Shown: positions 45,975 through 53,723 of the stretch, in pieces
Layout of the letters: each line of letters opens with the position of its first letter
Numbering within the stretch: the stretch's first letter is position 1
From: Mesorhizobium sp. B2-3-4
GTDB taxonomy: Bacteria > Pseudomonadota > Alphaproteobacteria > Rhizobiales > Rhizobiaceae
Length of the DNA stretch: 64,000 bases
Reading direction: 5' to 3'
NCBI RefSeq assembly: GCF_006442315.1
Contig: NZ_VFVY01000005.1
Span: 124,001 to 188,000, forward strand
Position numbers and translations under genes: made by a program
The notes under the pieces: generated by a model
Databases searched by the model: none
What the model was told of the DNA's origin: nothing
Seen by the model: only the letters and a program-made list of their open reading frames with translations

Positions 45975-46739
45975 TCAGGCCGCCAGACGCGCGATCCGCT
46001 GCAGCCGCCGCAGCGTGGCGTCGTCCTGCAGCGCCTGCTGGAACAGCGATATCTCCTGGTCGATGCGGTCGCACAGCGCGCCGGTGTTGCCCTTGAGCAG
46101 TCCGCGCGTCTGCAGCAATGCCGCGACCGGCTTCTTGGCGAGTTGCCGGGCCCGGCCGAGCGTTGCTTCTTCCACGCCGTCATGCACGATCTCGGCGACA
46201 AGGCCGAGCGCCCTGGCATCCTCGGCATGAAGCGTATCACCGAGGCAGAAGAAGCGGAAAGCACCGGCATAGCCGAGCTTCTGCGGCGCCAGGATGCTGG
46301 TCGCCGCGTCCGGCACCAGGCCGAAATCGACGAACGGCACACGGAACGTGCTCTTGTCCGAGGCGATCACCATGTCGCAGTGGAACAGGATGGTGCAGCC
46401 GACACCGACCGCGTCGCCGTCCACGCAGGCCAGGATCGGCTTGGGAAACGTCGCCAGCGTGCGGAACATGTCGGTGACGGCGGCGATCAGTTCCTGGTGC
46501 TTGGTGGCATCCAGGAACTCGGAAAAGTCGCCGCCAAGACAGAAGCAGCCTGCCAGGCCACGCAGCACGACGACACGCACCTCGTCACTTTCGGCGGCCT
46601 CATGGAAGGTCCTGGCAAGGCTCTCATAGGCCCTCCTGTCGAGCACAGGCCGGCCGTCGGTCGACGAGACAGTGACGATCAGCGCGTGGTTGCGCAGTTC
46701 AGGCCGCGGATGCAGGTCCAGCGTGGTCTCCGGCCTCAT
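45975..46739 (-). CDS. Crotonase-fold protein coupled to luxI, probably an enoyl-CoA isomerase-like enzyme
   Basis: A 254-residue crotonase-superfamily protein. The oxyanion-hole regions are CFCLGGDFSEF and DGDAVGVGCTILFHCD. The two catalytic Glu of enoyl-CoA hydratase are not at their usual places: the aligned motif is FVDFGLVPDAATS with Asp144, and FRFF (161-164) replaces the second. This pattern is closer to PaaG/ECI isomerases. ATG 46739 overlaps the luxI stop (ATGA) after AGGAGG. It probably shapes the acyl-CoA or acyl chain used by the AHL synthase. Confidence 0.85.
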   Translation of the reverse strand: MRPETTLDLHPRPELRNHALIVTVSSTDGRPVLDRRAYESLARTFHEAAESDEVRVVVLRGLAGCFCLGGDFSEFLDATKHQELIAAVTDMFRTLATFPKPILACVDGDAVGVGCTILFHCDMVIASDKSTFRVPFVDFGLVPDAATSILAPQKLGYAGAFRFFCLGDTLHAEDARALGLVAEIVHDGVEEATLGRARQLAKKPVAALLQTRGLLKGNTGALCDRIDQEISLFQQALQDDATLRRLQRIARLAA

Positions 46740-47374
46740 GATGCCCTCCTTTGGCCGAACATGTCGGGATAGCCCCTGGCGAGGACCGGAGCATGATGAT
46801 TGCGGCGTGACCGCACCACCTCCAGCGTGTGCTCGTTGAAGGTGAGCAGCGTCGCCACGACCTGCTGGTTGCCATAGGTGCGCTGATAGCCCAGCGGCGT
46901 CGCCAGGAAATGCAGTTGCAAGGCGCGCAGCACCCACATCGGCTCGAACTCGATGATCACCTTGTCGACACCGCGCTTCAGCCCCCACTCGACGAACCCG
47001 GCTATCAATTCGGTACCGACGGTCGAGACGCCACGCCGGCCGTCGCGGAAGCCCGGAGCCACCGCATAGCGGGTCAGCTCCCAAATGTTGGGGCCTGCCG
47101 GCGGCGTTCCTTCGGAGAGATCGGTCAACACCTCGGTCAACAGATGCGGCCGTGTGGTCGGCAACATCCTCTGATAGCCCGCGACTTCGTTGCCCCTGAT
47201 GACGATCTGATGCACCGCCTCGTCATGATCGAACTGGTCGACCTCAAATCCGTCGGGGCGCCGCAGGTCCTCCCACCCCATTTCCTCGACGAATATCCGG
47301 TAGCGCAATCGATGGACCGCCTCCCAGAGGTCGGGACGTTCCATCAATTCTTTGGTCGTAAGACAAAAAAGCAT
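46736..47374 (-). CDS. LuxI-family acyl-homoserine-lactone synthase
   Basis: A 212-residue autoinducer synthase. Conserved family residues are visible in RLRYRIFVEEMGWED, FEVDQFDHDEAVH, GYQRMLPTTRPHLL and WELTRYAV. AGGAG lies 8 bases before ATG 47374. A palindrome with a GATC centre lies 57-66 bases upstream, and the luxR gene precedes it on the same strand. The acyl chain cannot be predicted from sequence; the coupled crotonase suggests an unsaturated chain. Confidence 0.93.
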   Translation of the reverse strand: MLFCLTTKELMERPDLWEAVHRLRYRIFVEEMGWEDLRRPDGFEVDQFDHDEAVHQIVIRGNEVAGYQRMLPTTRPHLLTEVLTDLSEGTPPAGPNIWELTRYAVAPGFRDGRRGVSTVGTELIAGFVEWGLKRGVDKVIIEFEPMWVLRALQLHFLATPLGYQRTYGNQQVVATLLTFNEHTLEVVRSRRNHHAPVLARGYPDMFGQRRAS

Positions 47375-47430
47375 TCCGTAGTCTCCTGTGTTTTCAGGGA
47401 AGATACGGCCGTGCTTCGATGCGGAAATTG

Positions 47431-47440
47431 CGTGATCACG
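47431..47440. promoter_or_regulatory. Candidate lux-box core upstream of luxI
   Basis: CGTGATCACG is a perfect 10-bp palindrome centred on GATC, as lux boxes are, in the 98-base luxR-luxI gap. Flanking bases extend the symmetry poorly, so it is a partial match. It is well placed for activation of luxI by the neighbouring LuxR protein. Confidence 0.5.
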
Positions 47441-47472
47441 TAGGCAAGAAGTTCTAGGCCGGCACGGCCGAC

Positions 47473-48204
47473 CTAGCTAATGTAGCCGCGCCTGATCGCC
47501 TCGGCGACTGCCTGGACCCGGTTGACGGCACCGAGTTTGCTTTTGGCGTTAAGAAGATGTTTCTCCGACGTGTGCTCGGAGATGCCAAGGATTTGCGAAA
47601 TCTCCCATTCGGACTTGCCGACGGCGGCCCATTGCAGGCACTCGCGTTCGCGCGGCGTCAACTCGATATGGTCGATGATCTTGCCGGCCATGGTGTGGAG
47701 TTGCATGGCGCGGCCGACCGCGTAGGTCGAGACCAGCGAGACCAGGCCGAACTCGGCGGCCGACAGTTCCACGGCCTCGCCACCCAGCGACACCATGACG
47801 ATCTGGCCATCGAGCGTGATCAGCGGGAAGGCGAGCCCATCGCGCAGCTTGAAAGCGCCGGCGTCGCCCATCACCTCGCCGCTGCTCTTGTCGATGCGAG
47901 GACCTTGCGCGGCATCCCGCCACTGGAACGGCGCCTGCAGCTGTTTCATGTGACTGACCACGGGATCGTGATCGACATAGTTGCGCGCCACATAGCGCTC
48001 GAGCCATTCGACCGGCCAGTCGCAAAGCAGCACATGCTGTTTTTGCTGACCCGTCGGCGTGCCTGGCTGCGGAACGGTTCCGGCCATGAGCGCGGTCAGG
48101 CCGAATTCCGACGTCACGCCCAGCAGCTTCTCGCAGACCGCCGCCGCGGTCGCGGCGTGCTGCAATTGGTCTATGTATTCCAACGTCCGATCGAACTGAC
48201 CCAT
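47473..48204 (-). CDS. LuxR-family quorum-sensing regulator
   Basis: A 243-residue regulator. The autoinducer-binding domain has the usual W-Y-D-P-W-G set in CDWPVEWLERYVARNYVDHDPV, FQWRDA and LRDGLAFPL. The C-terminal GerE domain is LTPRERECLQWAAVGKSEWE, ILGISEHTSEKHLLNAKSKL. It lies directly upstream of luxI on the same strand. The 260-base region upstream (48205-48464) contains a 7-bp hairpin CCCTGGT/ACCAGGG at 48320-48339 but no assignable site. Confidence 0.93.
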   Translation of the reverse strand: MGQFDRTLEYIDQLQHAATAAAVCEKLLGVTSEFGLTALMAGTVPQPGTPTGQQKQHVLLCDWPVEWLERYVARNYVDHDPVVSHMKQLQAPFQWRDAAQGPRIDKSSGEVMGDAGAFKLRDGLAFPLITLDGQIVMVSLGGEAVELSAAEFGLVSLVSTYAVGRAMQLHTMAGKIIDHIELTPRERECLQWAAVGKSEWEISQILGISEHTSEKHLLNAKSKLGAVNRVQAVAEAIRRGYIS

Positions 48205-48464
48205 CGCAACATCAACCCCATGTTGCCTCTTGCATTGAGGTCAATGGTCCGCGCCTTGCCGGCACTTCGCCACCGACCACGAATTGCAAAGCGCCCGCTT
48301 CCGGTTGTGGTTCTCGACCCTGGTACCCCCACCAGGGCAGCCACCGCTGTTTGCAAATCCACCGAAGCATATCCTGAAATCGACGCGTTGAAATCAAAAA
48401 GCATTGTGCCTGTACCATTTTCGTACCAAAACCGGCACGAACACGGGTGCGGCGGAGTTCTATC

Positions 48465-49316
48465 GTGGCATTGCAATGGCGGTCCCTGGTCCTGGCAGCG
48501 GCGCTCGTCGCGACGCAGACATGGGGTGCCGGAGCCCGCGCGGCGGAACCGCAGGTGCCGGTGCTGTGGGACGCCAAGGAGCGACTGCCCAAGCCGGACC
48601 TTTCGGCGTTGCCGCGGCTGCGGTTCCTGACGACGACGGATTTTCCACCCTTCAACTTCCTCGACGGCGCTGGAAAGCTGTCCGGTTTCCACATCGACCT
48701 GGCGCGCGCCATCTGCGCCGAACTCGGCATCGCCGACAAATGCCAGATCCAGGCCTTGCCGTGGTCTGAGCTCCAAGGCGCGCTCGAGAAAGGCGAAGGC
48801 GAAGCCGTCATCGCCGGCATTGCGGTTACGCCGCAGTCGCGACAGACTTATGCCTTCTCGCGCTCCTATCTGCAGTTCCCGGCACGCTTCATCATGCCGA
48901 AGAGCAAGGCTCTGGCGGAGCCGATCTTCGACAAGCTGCACGGCAAGCGCGTCGGCGTGATAGCGGGTTCGGCGCATGAGCGCATGCTGCGCGACTATTT
49001 CAGCACCGTCCAGGTCGTGCCCTTTGACGGACCGGAAGCCCTCTACGGCGACCTCAAGGCCGGCAAGATCGACGCGGCCTTCGGCGACGGCATGCGCTTC
49101 GCCTTCTGGCTTGGCGGCTCCGATGCGGCGGGCTGCTGCCGCTTTGCCGGCGGCCCCTATCTGGCGCCCGAATATCTGGGCACCGGCATGGCCATCGCGA
49201 CGCGGGCGGACGATCCGGCGCTTGCCGCGGCGCTCGACTACGCGTTGCAGGAGATCTCGATGAAAGGCACTTTCGCCGAATTCTACCTGCGCTATTTCCC
49301 GGTCAGTTTTTTCTAG
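48465..49316 (+). CDS. Periplasmic solute-binding protein, amino-acid (family 3) type
   Basis: A 283-residue exported protein. GTG 48465 follows GGAG by 8 bases and gives a clean signal peptide cut near ARA-AEPQ; GTG 48447 is an alternative. Family 3 features are LRFLTTTDFPPFNFLDGAGKLSGFHIDLARAI and AGIAVTPQSRQTYAFSRSY. There is no permease or ATPase beside it, so it is an orphan binding protein. It is divergent from luxR. Confidence 0.85.
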   Translation: MALQWRSLVLAAALVATQTWGAGARAAEPQVPVLWDAKERLPKPDLSALPRLRFLTTTDFPPFNFLDGAGKLSGFHIDLARAICAELGIADKCQIQALPWSELQGALEKGEGEAVIAGIAVTPQSRQTYAFSRSYLQFPARFIMPKSKALAEPIFDKLHGKRVGVIAGSAHERMLRDYFSTVQVVPFDGPEALYGDLKAGKIDAAFGDGMRFAFWLGGSDAAGCCRFAGGPYLAPEYLGTGMAIATRADDPALAAALDYALQEISMKGTFAEFYLRYFPVSFF

Positions 49317-49360
49317 CCGGCAAGGTCAGCTCCCGGATCGGCGGTGGTGACGCTTGCCGG

Positions 49361-49774
49361 TCAGGTCAACGTGCGGAGCCGCGCCTTGGCCGCACGGCCG
49401 ATGGCCGCCACTGTCAACGTATCGAGATCAAGCTCGCGGCGGATCAGTTGCAGCACCCGCACCTCTTCCATGCGCATCTCCAGATCGACGGCGGCGACTT
49501 CGAAGGCCGCGGCGTAGGCGGTGTCGCGCAGGCGTTCCGGCAGCGCTTCGGCGACCTGGGCCAGGACACCTTCCAGCCCGTCCTTCTCGTGCAGCATCTT
49601 CTGGCAAGCCTGGGCCACGGCAACCAGCCGGTCGTGCTTGAAGTCCTCGAACACCGGCCATGAGCGGACGACGTCGCCGATCCTGGCCAGTTCGACATCG
49701 GTCATGTCACGATCGGAGGCCGAGGTGATGACCATCAGGTAGATCAGGGCTTCATGCGGGGTCGGCGACGGCAT
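49361..49774 (-). CDS. TerB-like (tellurite-resistance B family) protein
   Basis: A 137-residue soluble helical protein. The start HEALIYLMVITSASDRDMTD and the acidic helix pairs (DVELARIGDVV, RMEEVRVLQLIRRELDLD) resemble COG3793 TerB domains, thought to bind metal ions. It stands alone, convergent with the binding-protein gene. Its role in tellurite resistance here is doubtful. Confidence 0.8.
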   Translation of the reverse strand: MPSPTPHEALIYLMVITSASDRDMTDVELARIGDVVRSWPVFEDFKHDRLVAVAQACQKMLHEKDGLEGVLAQVAEALPERLRDTAYAAAFEVAAVDLEMRMEEVRVLQLIRRELDLDTLTVAAIGRAAKARLRTLT

Positions 49775-49931
49775 TCTTTACTCCTTCAACAGGCCCCGAA
49801 GGTAGGAAGGCGGCCCAGGAGCCGCAAGGAAAAAGCGCCCCACGCGTTGACGCTCCGGCCACGCGCGCCTAGAGACCGGTTGAAAATCGACACTTGCGGC
49901 CATCGCGGCGAATAATTTGGAAAACTGGACC

Positions 49932-51578
49932 ATGGCGGGATCAAACATAATCGATCTCAACCCCGAACTGCTGGCGGCGGCGGCCGAGAGCAAGGCGTGG
50001 CCTTTCGAGGAAGCCAAAAAGATCATCGAGCGCTACAAGGGCGCCGACTTCCCCGAAACGATCCTGTTCGAGACCGGCTATGGACCGTCGGGCCTGCCGC
50101 ATATCGGCACGTTCGGCGAAGTGGCGCGCACCTCGATGGTGCGCCATGCCTTTCGTGTGCTGACGCAGGACAAGGTGGCCACCAAGCTGCTCTGCTTTTC
50201 CGACGACATGGACGGCATGCGCAAGATACCCGACAACGTGCCGGATCGCGCGGCTCTCGAGCCGCATCTGCACAGGCCGCTGTCCTCGGTGCCCAACCTG
50301 TTCGGCGGCGACTATGCGAGCTTCGCCGACCACAACAACGCGATGCTCTGCCGCTTCCTCGACACGTTCGGCTTCGACTACGAATTCGCCAGCGCGACGC
50401 AGTACTACAAGACCGGCCGTTTCGACGCGATGCTGTTGCGCACCGCCGAACGCTACGACCAGATCATGGCGGTCATGCTGCCGACGCTCGGACCGGAGCG
50501 GCAGGCGACCTATAGTCCCTTCCTGCCGATTTCGCCGAAGAGCGGGCGCGTGCTTTACGTTCCCATGAAGCATGTCGACGCCAAGGCCGGCACCATCACC
50601 TTCGACGATGAAGGCACGGAGACCACGCTGGAAGTCACCGGCGGCAAGGTGAAGCTGCAGTGGAAGCCGGATTTCGGCATGCGCTGGGCAGCCCTTGGCG
50701 TCGATTTCGAGATGTTCGGCAAGGACCACCAGACCAACGCCGTGGTCTATGACCGCATCTGCAACATTCTGGGCGGACGCGCGCCGGAGCATTTCGTCTA
50801 CGAGCTGTTCCTCGACGAGAACGGCCAGAAGATCTCCAAGTCGAAGGGCAATGGCCTGACCATCGACGAATGGCTGACCTATGCGCCGACCGAGAGCCTG
50901 GGGCTCTATATGTACCAGCGGCCCAGGCAGGCCAAGAAGCTCTATTTCGACGTTATCCCGCGGGCCGTGGACGAATATTACACCTTCCTCGCGGCCTATC
51001 CCCGCCAGGAATGGAAGGAGCGGCTGGGCAACCCGGTCTGGCACATGCATGACGGCAATCCGCCTGCCATCGACATGCCGGTGCCGTTCTCGCTGCTGCT
51101 CAACCTGGTCAGCGCCTCCAATGCGCAGAACAAGGATGTGCTGTGGGGCTTCATCTCGCGCCATGTGCCAGGCGTGACGCCGGCGACCCATCCCGAGCTC
51201 GACCGGCTGACCGGCTACGCGATCCGCTATTTCGACGATTTCGTGAAGCCGACGAAGGTCTTTCGCCCGGCCGACGACGTCGAGCGCGAAGCGCTGGTGG
51301 CCCTCGAAAAGGCGCTTGCCGAACTGCCGGCGGGCTCAAGCGGAGAGGCGATCCAGAACGCCTCGCTCAACGTGGCGCGCAAGATCGAGCGCTATCAGGA
51401 CCATTCCAAGCAGAGCCCGGAAGGCGGTCCCGGCGTTTCAGGCGGCTTCTTCCAGATGATCTATCAGGTGCTTATCGGTCAGGAACGCGGCCCGCGCTTC
51501 GGATCCTTCGCCGCCTTGTACGGTGTGGCCGAGACCCGCGCACTCATTCAGAAGGCGTTGGCTGGTCAGCTGGCTTGA
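49932..51578 (+). CDS. lysS: Lysyl-tRNA synthetase, class I
   Basis: A 548-residue class I enzyme, the form typical of many alphaproteobacteria and archaea. The HIGH-like motif is [15 protein letters not shown] and the KMSKS motif is [26 protein letters not shown] is typical of the family. ATG 49932 is chosen; an in-frame start at 49917 is possible. Its 3' end overlaps the convergent gene by 35 bases. Confidence 0.95.
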   Translation: MAGSNIIDLNPELLAAAAESKAWPFEEAKKIIERYKGADFPETILFETGYGPSGLPHIGTFGEVARTSMVRHAFRVLTQDKVATKLLCFSDDMDGMRKIPDNVPDRAALEPHLHRPLSSVPNLFGGDYASFADHNNAMLCRFLDTFGFDYEFASATQYYKTGRFDAMLLRTAERYDQIMAVMLPTLGPERQATYSPFLPISPKSGRVLYVPMKHVDAKAGTITFDDEGTETTLEVTGGKVKLQWKPDFGMRWAALGVDFEMFGKDHQTNAVVYDRICNILGGRAPEHFVYELFLDENGQKISKSKGNGLTIDEWLTYAPTESLGLYMYQRPRQAKKLYFDVIPRAVDEYYTFLAAYPRQEWKERLGNPVWHMHDGNPPAIDMPVPFSLLLNLVSASNAQNKDVLWGFISRHVPGVTPATHPELDRLTGYAIRYFDDFVKPTKVFRPADDVEREALVALEKALAELPAGSSGEAIQNASLNVARKIERYQDHSKQSPEGGPGVSGGFFQMIYQVLIGQERGPRFGSFAALYGVAETRALIQKALAGQLA

Positions 51579-52404
51579 GGGCGCCGCCCTCTTCCTGCAG
51601 GATCGAGCCCGGCGCCTGGGGCGACGGGGCGGGCGCATCCGGCACCGCCGAGACGCCGGCAAGGTTCGGCGCCGATCCGAAAATGCCTTTCATGGCGCTT
51701 TTTGCCTTTTCGCCGGCCTCGACATAGGGACCGCCCTTGGCGGCGCGCGCCCAGCCGTTTTCGACCAGCCACTGGCCGACATCCTGCTTGCCGATCCGGC
51801 ATTCCGCCGCAATCAGGTCGCGGCCGCCTTCCGGCGGCACCGTGCAGACTACGGCGCGGCCGCGCAGGAAGGCACGGAACGCGGTGCGTGCGCGAACCCC
51901 GCACGGCCAGGATTTGCCATCGGTGGTGCACGTCTCGTCCTGCCTGACGACATCGATGCCGGAAACGGCGACCGAATAGCCTTTCGCCTCGATCAGGCCG
52001 GCGGCCGACGCGACCGGCTGAAACAGCTTTGTGCCGTTCCAGTCGTCCGGCATCTTCGGTTTGGGCGGCACGGCCAGCGCCAGCTTGCTCAACGGCTCGC
52101 GCGGCTCGACCCGTTCGAGTTCTCCAGCCGGCAGTTCCGGCGGCGCGACGAGCTGTGGATCGATCGTCCGCGAATGCACCACCGGCTTTGGCGGCTGCGG
52201 GGCAGGTATGGCGGCGGTGGCGGGCTCTTCGGGCGCCGTCCCGGCATCGGCCTGCGGCATCGTATCGGCGCCCAGATCGATCTGATCCACCGCGACGGTG
52301 CTTTCGCTTCCTTTCAGCGTGCGTCCGCCGACGACGACCAGCGCTGCCATTGCCGGGACCATCAGAACCGCCAGGACAAGATGAGGAAGTCGCACCCGTT
52401 GCAC
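51544..52404 (-). CDS. Thermonuclease-fold protein with degenerate active site, membrane-anchored
   Basis: A 286-residue protein with one N-terminal helix ([19 protein letters not shown]), a Pro-rich linker (about 50-115) and an SNase-like domain (about 135-240: [50 protein letters not shown]). The usual IDAPE motif with catalytic Glu is changed to IDVVRQDE, so nuclease activity is doubtful. GTG 52404 follows directly on the repressor gene stop, forming an operon. The C-terminal tail is Pro/Ala-rich. Confidence 0.75.
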   Translation of the reverse strand: MQRVRLPHLVLAVLMVPAMAALVVVGGRTLKGSESTVAVDQIDLGADTMPQADAGTAPEEPATAAIPAPQPPKPVVHSRTIDPQLVAPPELPAGELERVEPREPLSKLALAVPPKPKMPDDWNGTKLFQPVASAAGLIEAKGYSVAVSGIDVVRQDETCTTDGKSWPCGVRARTAFRAFLRGRAVVCTVPPEGGRDLIAAECRIGKQDVGQWLVENGWARAAKGGPYVEAGEKAKSAMKGIFGSAPNLAGVSAVPDAPAPSPQAPGSILQEEGGALKPADQPTPSE

Positions 52405-53049
52405 CTATTGGCTTGCCCAGACGATCCGCGCCACCCATTCGACCTCGGGCATGGGGATGTCGCGATCGGGATGATCCGGATTGAGCGAAACCAGGGCGAT
52501 CGACTTGACGGTCTGGCGTTCGAGCACCTTGGCCATCACTTCTCCCGACGTGGTCTTGACCACGACGCGATCGCCCTTGCGGGTGGCCGCGCCCGGCTCG
52601 ACGATGAGGACGTCGCCATTGCGGTAAAGCGGCAGCATGGAATCGCCCTGCACCTGCAGCGCGTAGGAACTTTCGGTCGATTGCGCCGGCAATTCGACCA
52701 GATCCCAGCCCTGCCCCGCCGGAAAGCCGGCATCGTCGAAGAAGCCGCCGGCGCCGGCCTGGGCAAAGCCCAGCAACGGCACGGCGCGCCTGTGGGACGT
52801 CGCGACAACGACTTCGCCCCGCCCCTCGATCAGCCCGGTGAATTCGTCCAGCGAGGCGCCCGTCGCCTCGATGATCTTGGCCAGCGATTCGGTCGAAGGC
52901 CAGCGCGGACGCCCGTCCGAGGACAGGCGTTTCGATTTGTTGAAGGCGGTTGAATCGAGCCCCGCGCGCCTTGCCAGACCCGACGCCGAAAGCGAATAGC
53001 GCTCGGCAAGAGCATCGATGGCAGCCCAGACGCGGTCGTGCGAGAGCAT
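52405..53049 (-). CDS. Helix-turn-helix repressor with S24 (LexA-like) peptidase domain
   Basis: A 214-residue CI/LexA-like regulator. The N-terminal domain is helix-turn-helix-like (SASGLARRAGLDSTAFNKSKR); an Ala-Gly cleavage-type site lies in FAQAGAGG; the serine is in QGDSMLPLYRNGD and the lysine in RKGDRVVVKT. Such proteins can self-cleave after DNA damage or act as plain repressors. GGAG precedes ATG 53049; a longer frame to 53130 covers the operator-like palindrome and is rejected. Confidence 0.85.
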   Translation of the reverse strand: MLSHDRVWAAIDALAERYSLSASGLARRAGLDSTAFNKSKRLSSDGRPRWPSTESLAKIIEATGASLDEFTGLIEGRGEVVVATSHRRAVPLLGFAQAGAGGFFDDAGFPAGQGWDLVELPAQSTESSYALQVQGDSMLPLYRNGDVLIVEPGAATRKGDRVVVKTTSGEVMAKVLERQTVKSIALVSLNPDHPDRDIPMPEVEWVARIVWASQ

Positions 53050-53064
53050 GACGTGCTCTCCTTC

Positions 53065-53088
53065 GAAACAGGAAAAAATGCCTGTTCC
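53065..53088. promoter_or_regulatory. Inverted repeat before the S24 regulator gene
   Basis: GAAACAGG and CCTGTTCC flank an 8-base AAAAAATG centre, 7 of 8 positions pairing, 15 bases upstream of ATG 53049. Two direct GGACAAGA copies lie further upstream on the minus strand (about 53120-53160). Both are reasonable autoregulatory sites. Confidence 0.5.
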
Positions 53089-53163
53089 TTCTAGTGCGCC
53101 AATGCCGTCTTGTCCACCGACGGCGCACATTCTTGTCCGATCAGGAACGACTGACCGCCGGGA

Positions 53164-53709
53164 TCAGTCGTCCCTCTTGGCCAGGCCGCGCAGCCTCTGG
53201 TGCGACGTCATGAAGATCCGTTCGGCCTCCGTCGGCGGACGCGGGTTCACCGCACGGCCGAGTGCGGCGACAACCTCGTCGATGTCGAGGAAACGGCGCG
53301 CCTTGCGGTCATAGACGCCGGCGGTGGTCAGGATCAGCGCGGCCGTCTCGCCATTGTCGAGGACGAAGCGGTGCTTGCCGACGACCTGCGTGCCTTCCCA
53401 GGTCTCGATCGACGAGACCACTTCGAAGCGGCGCCACAGCCTGATCTCGCGCGCATAGACGGCCTGCAGCCCGCCCATCATCGGCGCCCAGCCGTTCCTG
53501 CGCGCGAGCGAGATCAGCCCGGCGCGGACGAACAGATCGACGCGGCCGAGGTCAGCCAGCATCATGTAGCGGGCATTGTTGAGGTGGATGTTGAAATCGA
53601 TGTCGGTCGGCAGGCAGCGAAAAGCCAGCCGGCTTTCGCCACCCATCACATAGGGGCCACGGCTGCGCGCCGTGGCCATCATGCGCGCCATGCGCGCCCA
53701 GACATACAT
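53164..53709 (-). CDS. Hot-dog-fold acyl-CoA thioesterase-like protein
   Basis: A 181-residue protein of the 4HBT/THEM6-like group: FRCLPTDIDFNIHLNNARYMMLADLGR carries the Asp and Asn-rich hot-dog signature. It begins 14 bases after the fadJ stop and so is probably the last gene of the beta-oxidation operon, releasing free acids or recovering CoA. Confidence 0.8.
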   Translation of the reverse strand: MYVWARMARMMATARSRGPYVMGGESRLAFRCLPTDIDFNIHLNNARYMMLADLGRVDLFVRAGLISLARRNGWAPMMGGLQAVYAREIRLWRRFEVVSSIETWEGTQVVGKHRFVLDNGETAALILTTAGVYDRKARRFLDIDEVVAALGRAVNPRPPTEAERIFMTSHQRLRGLAKRDD

Positions 53710-53723
53710 GACGCCGGGCTATG

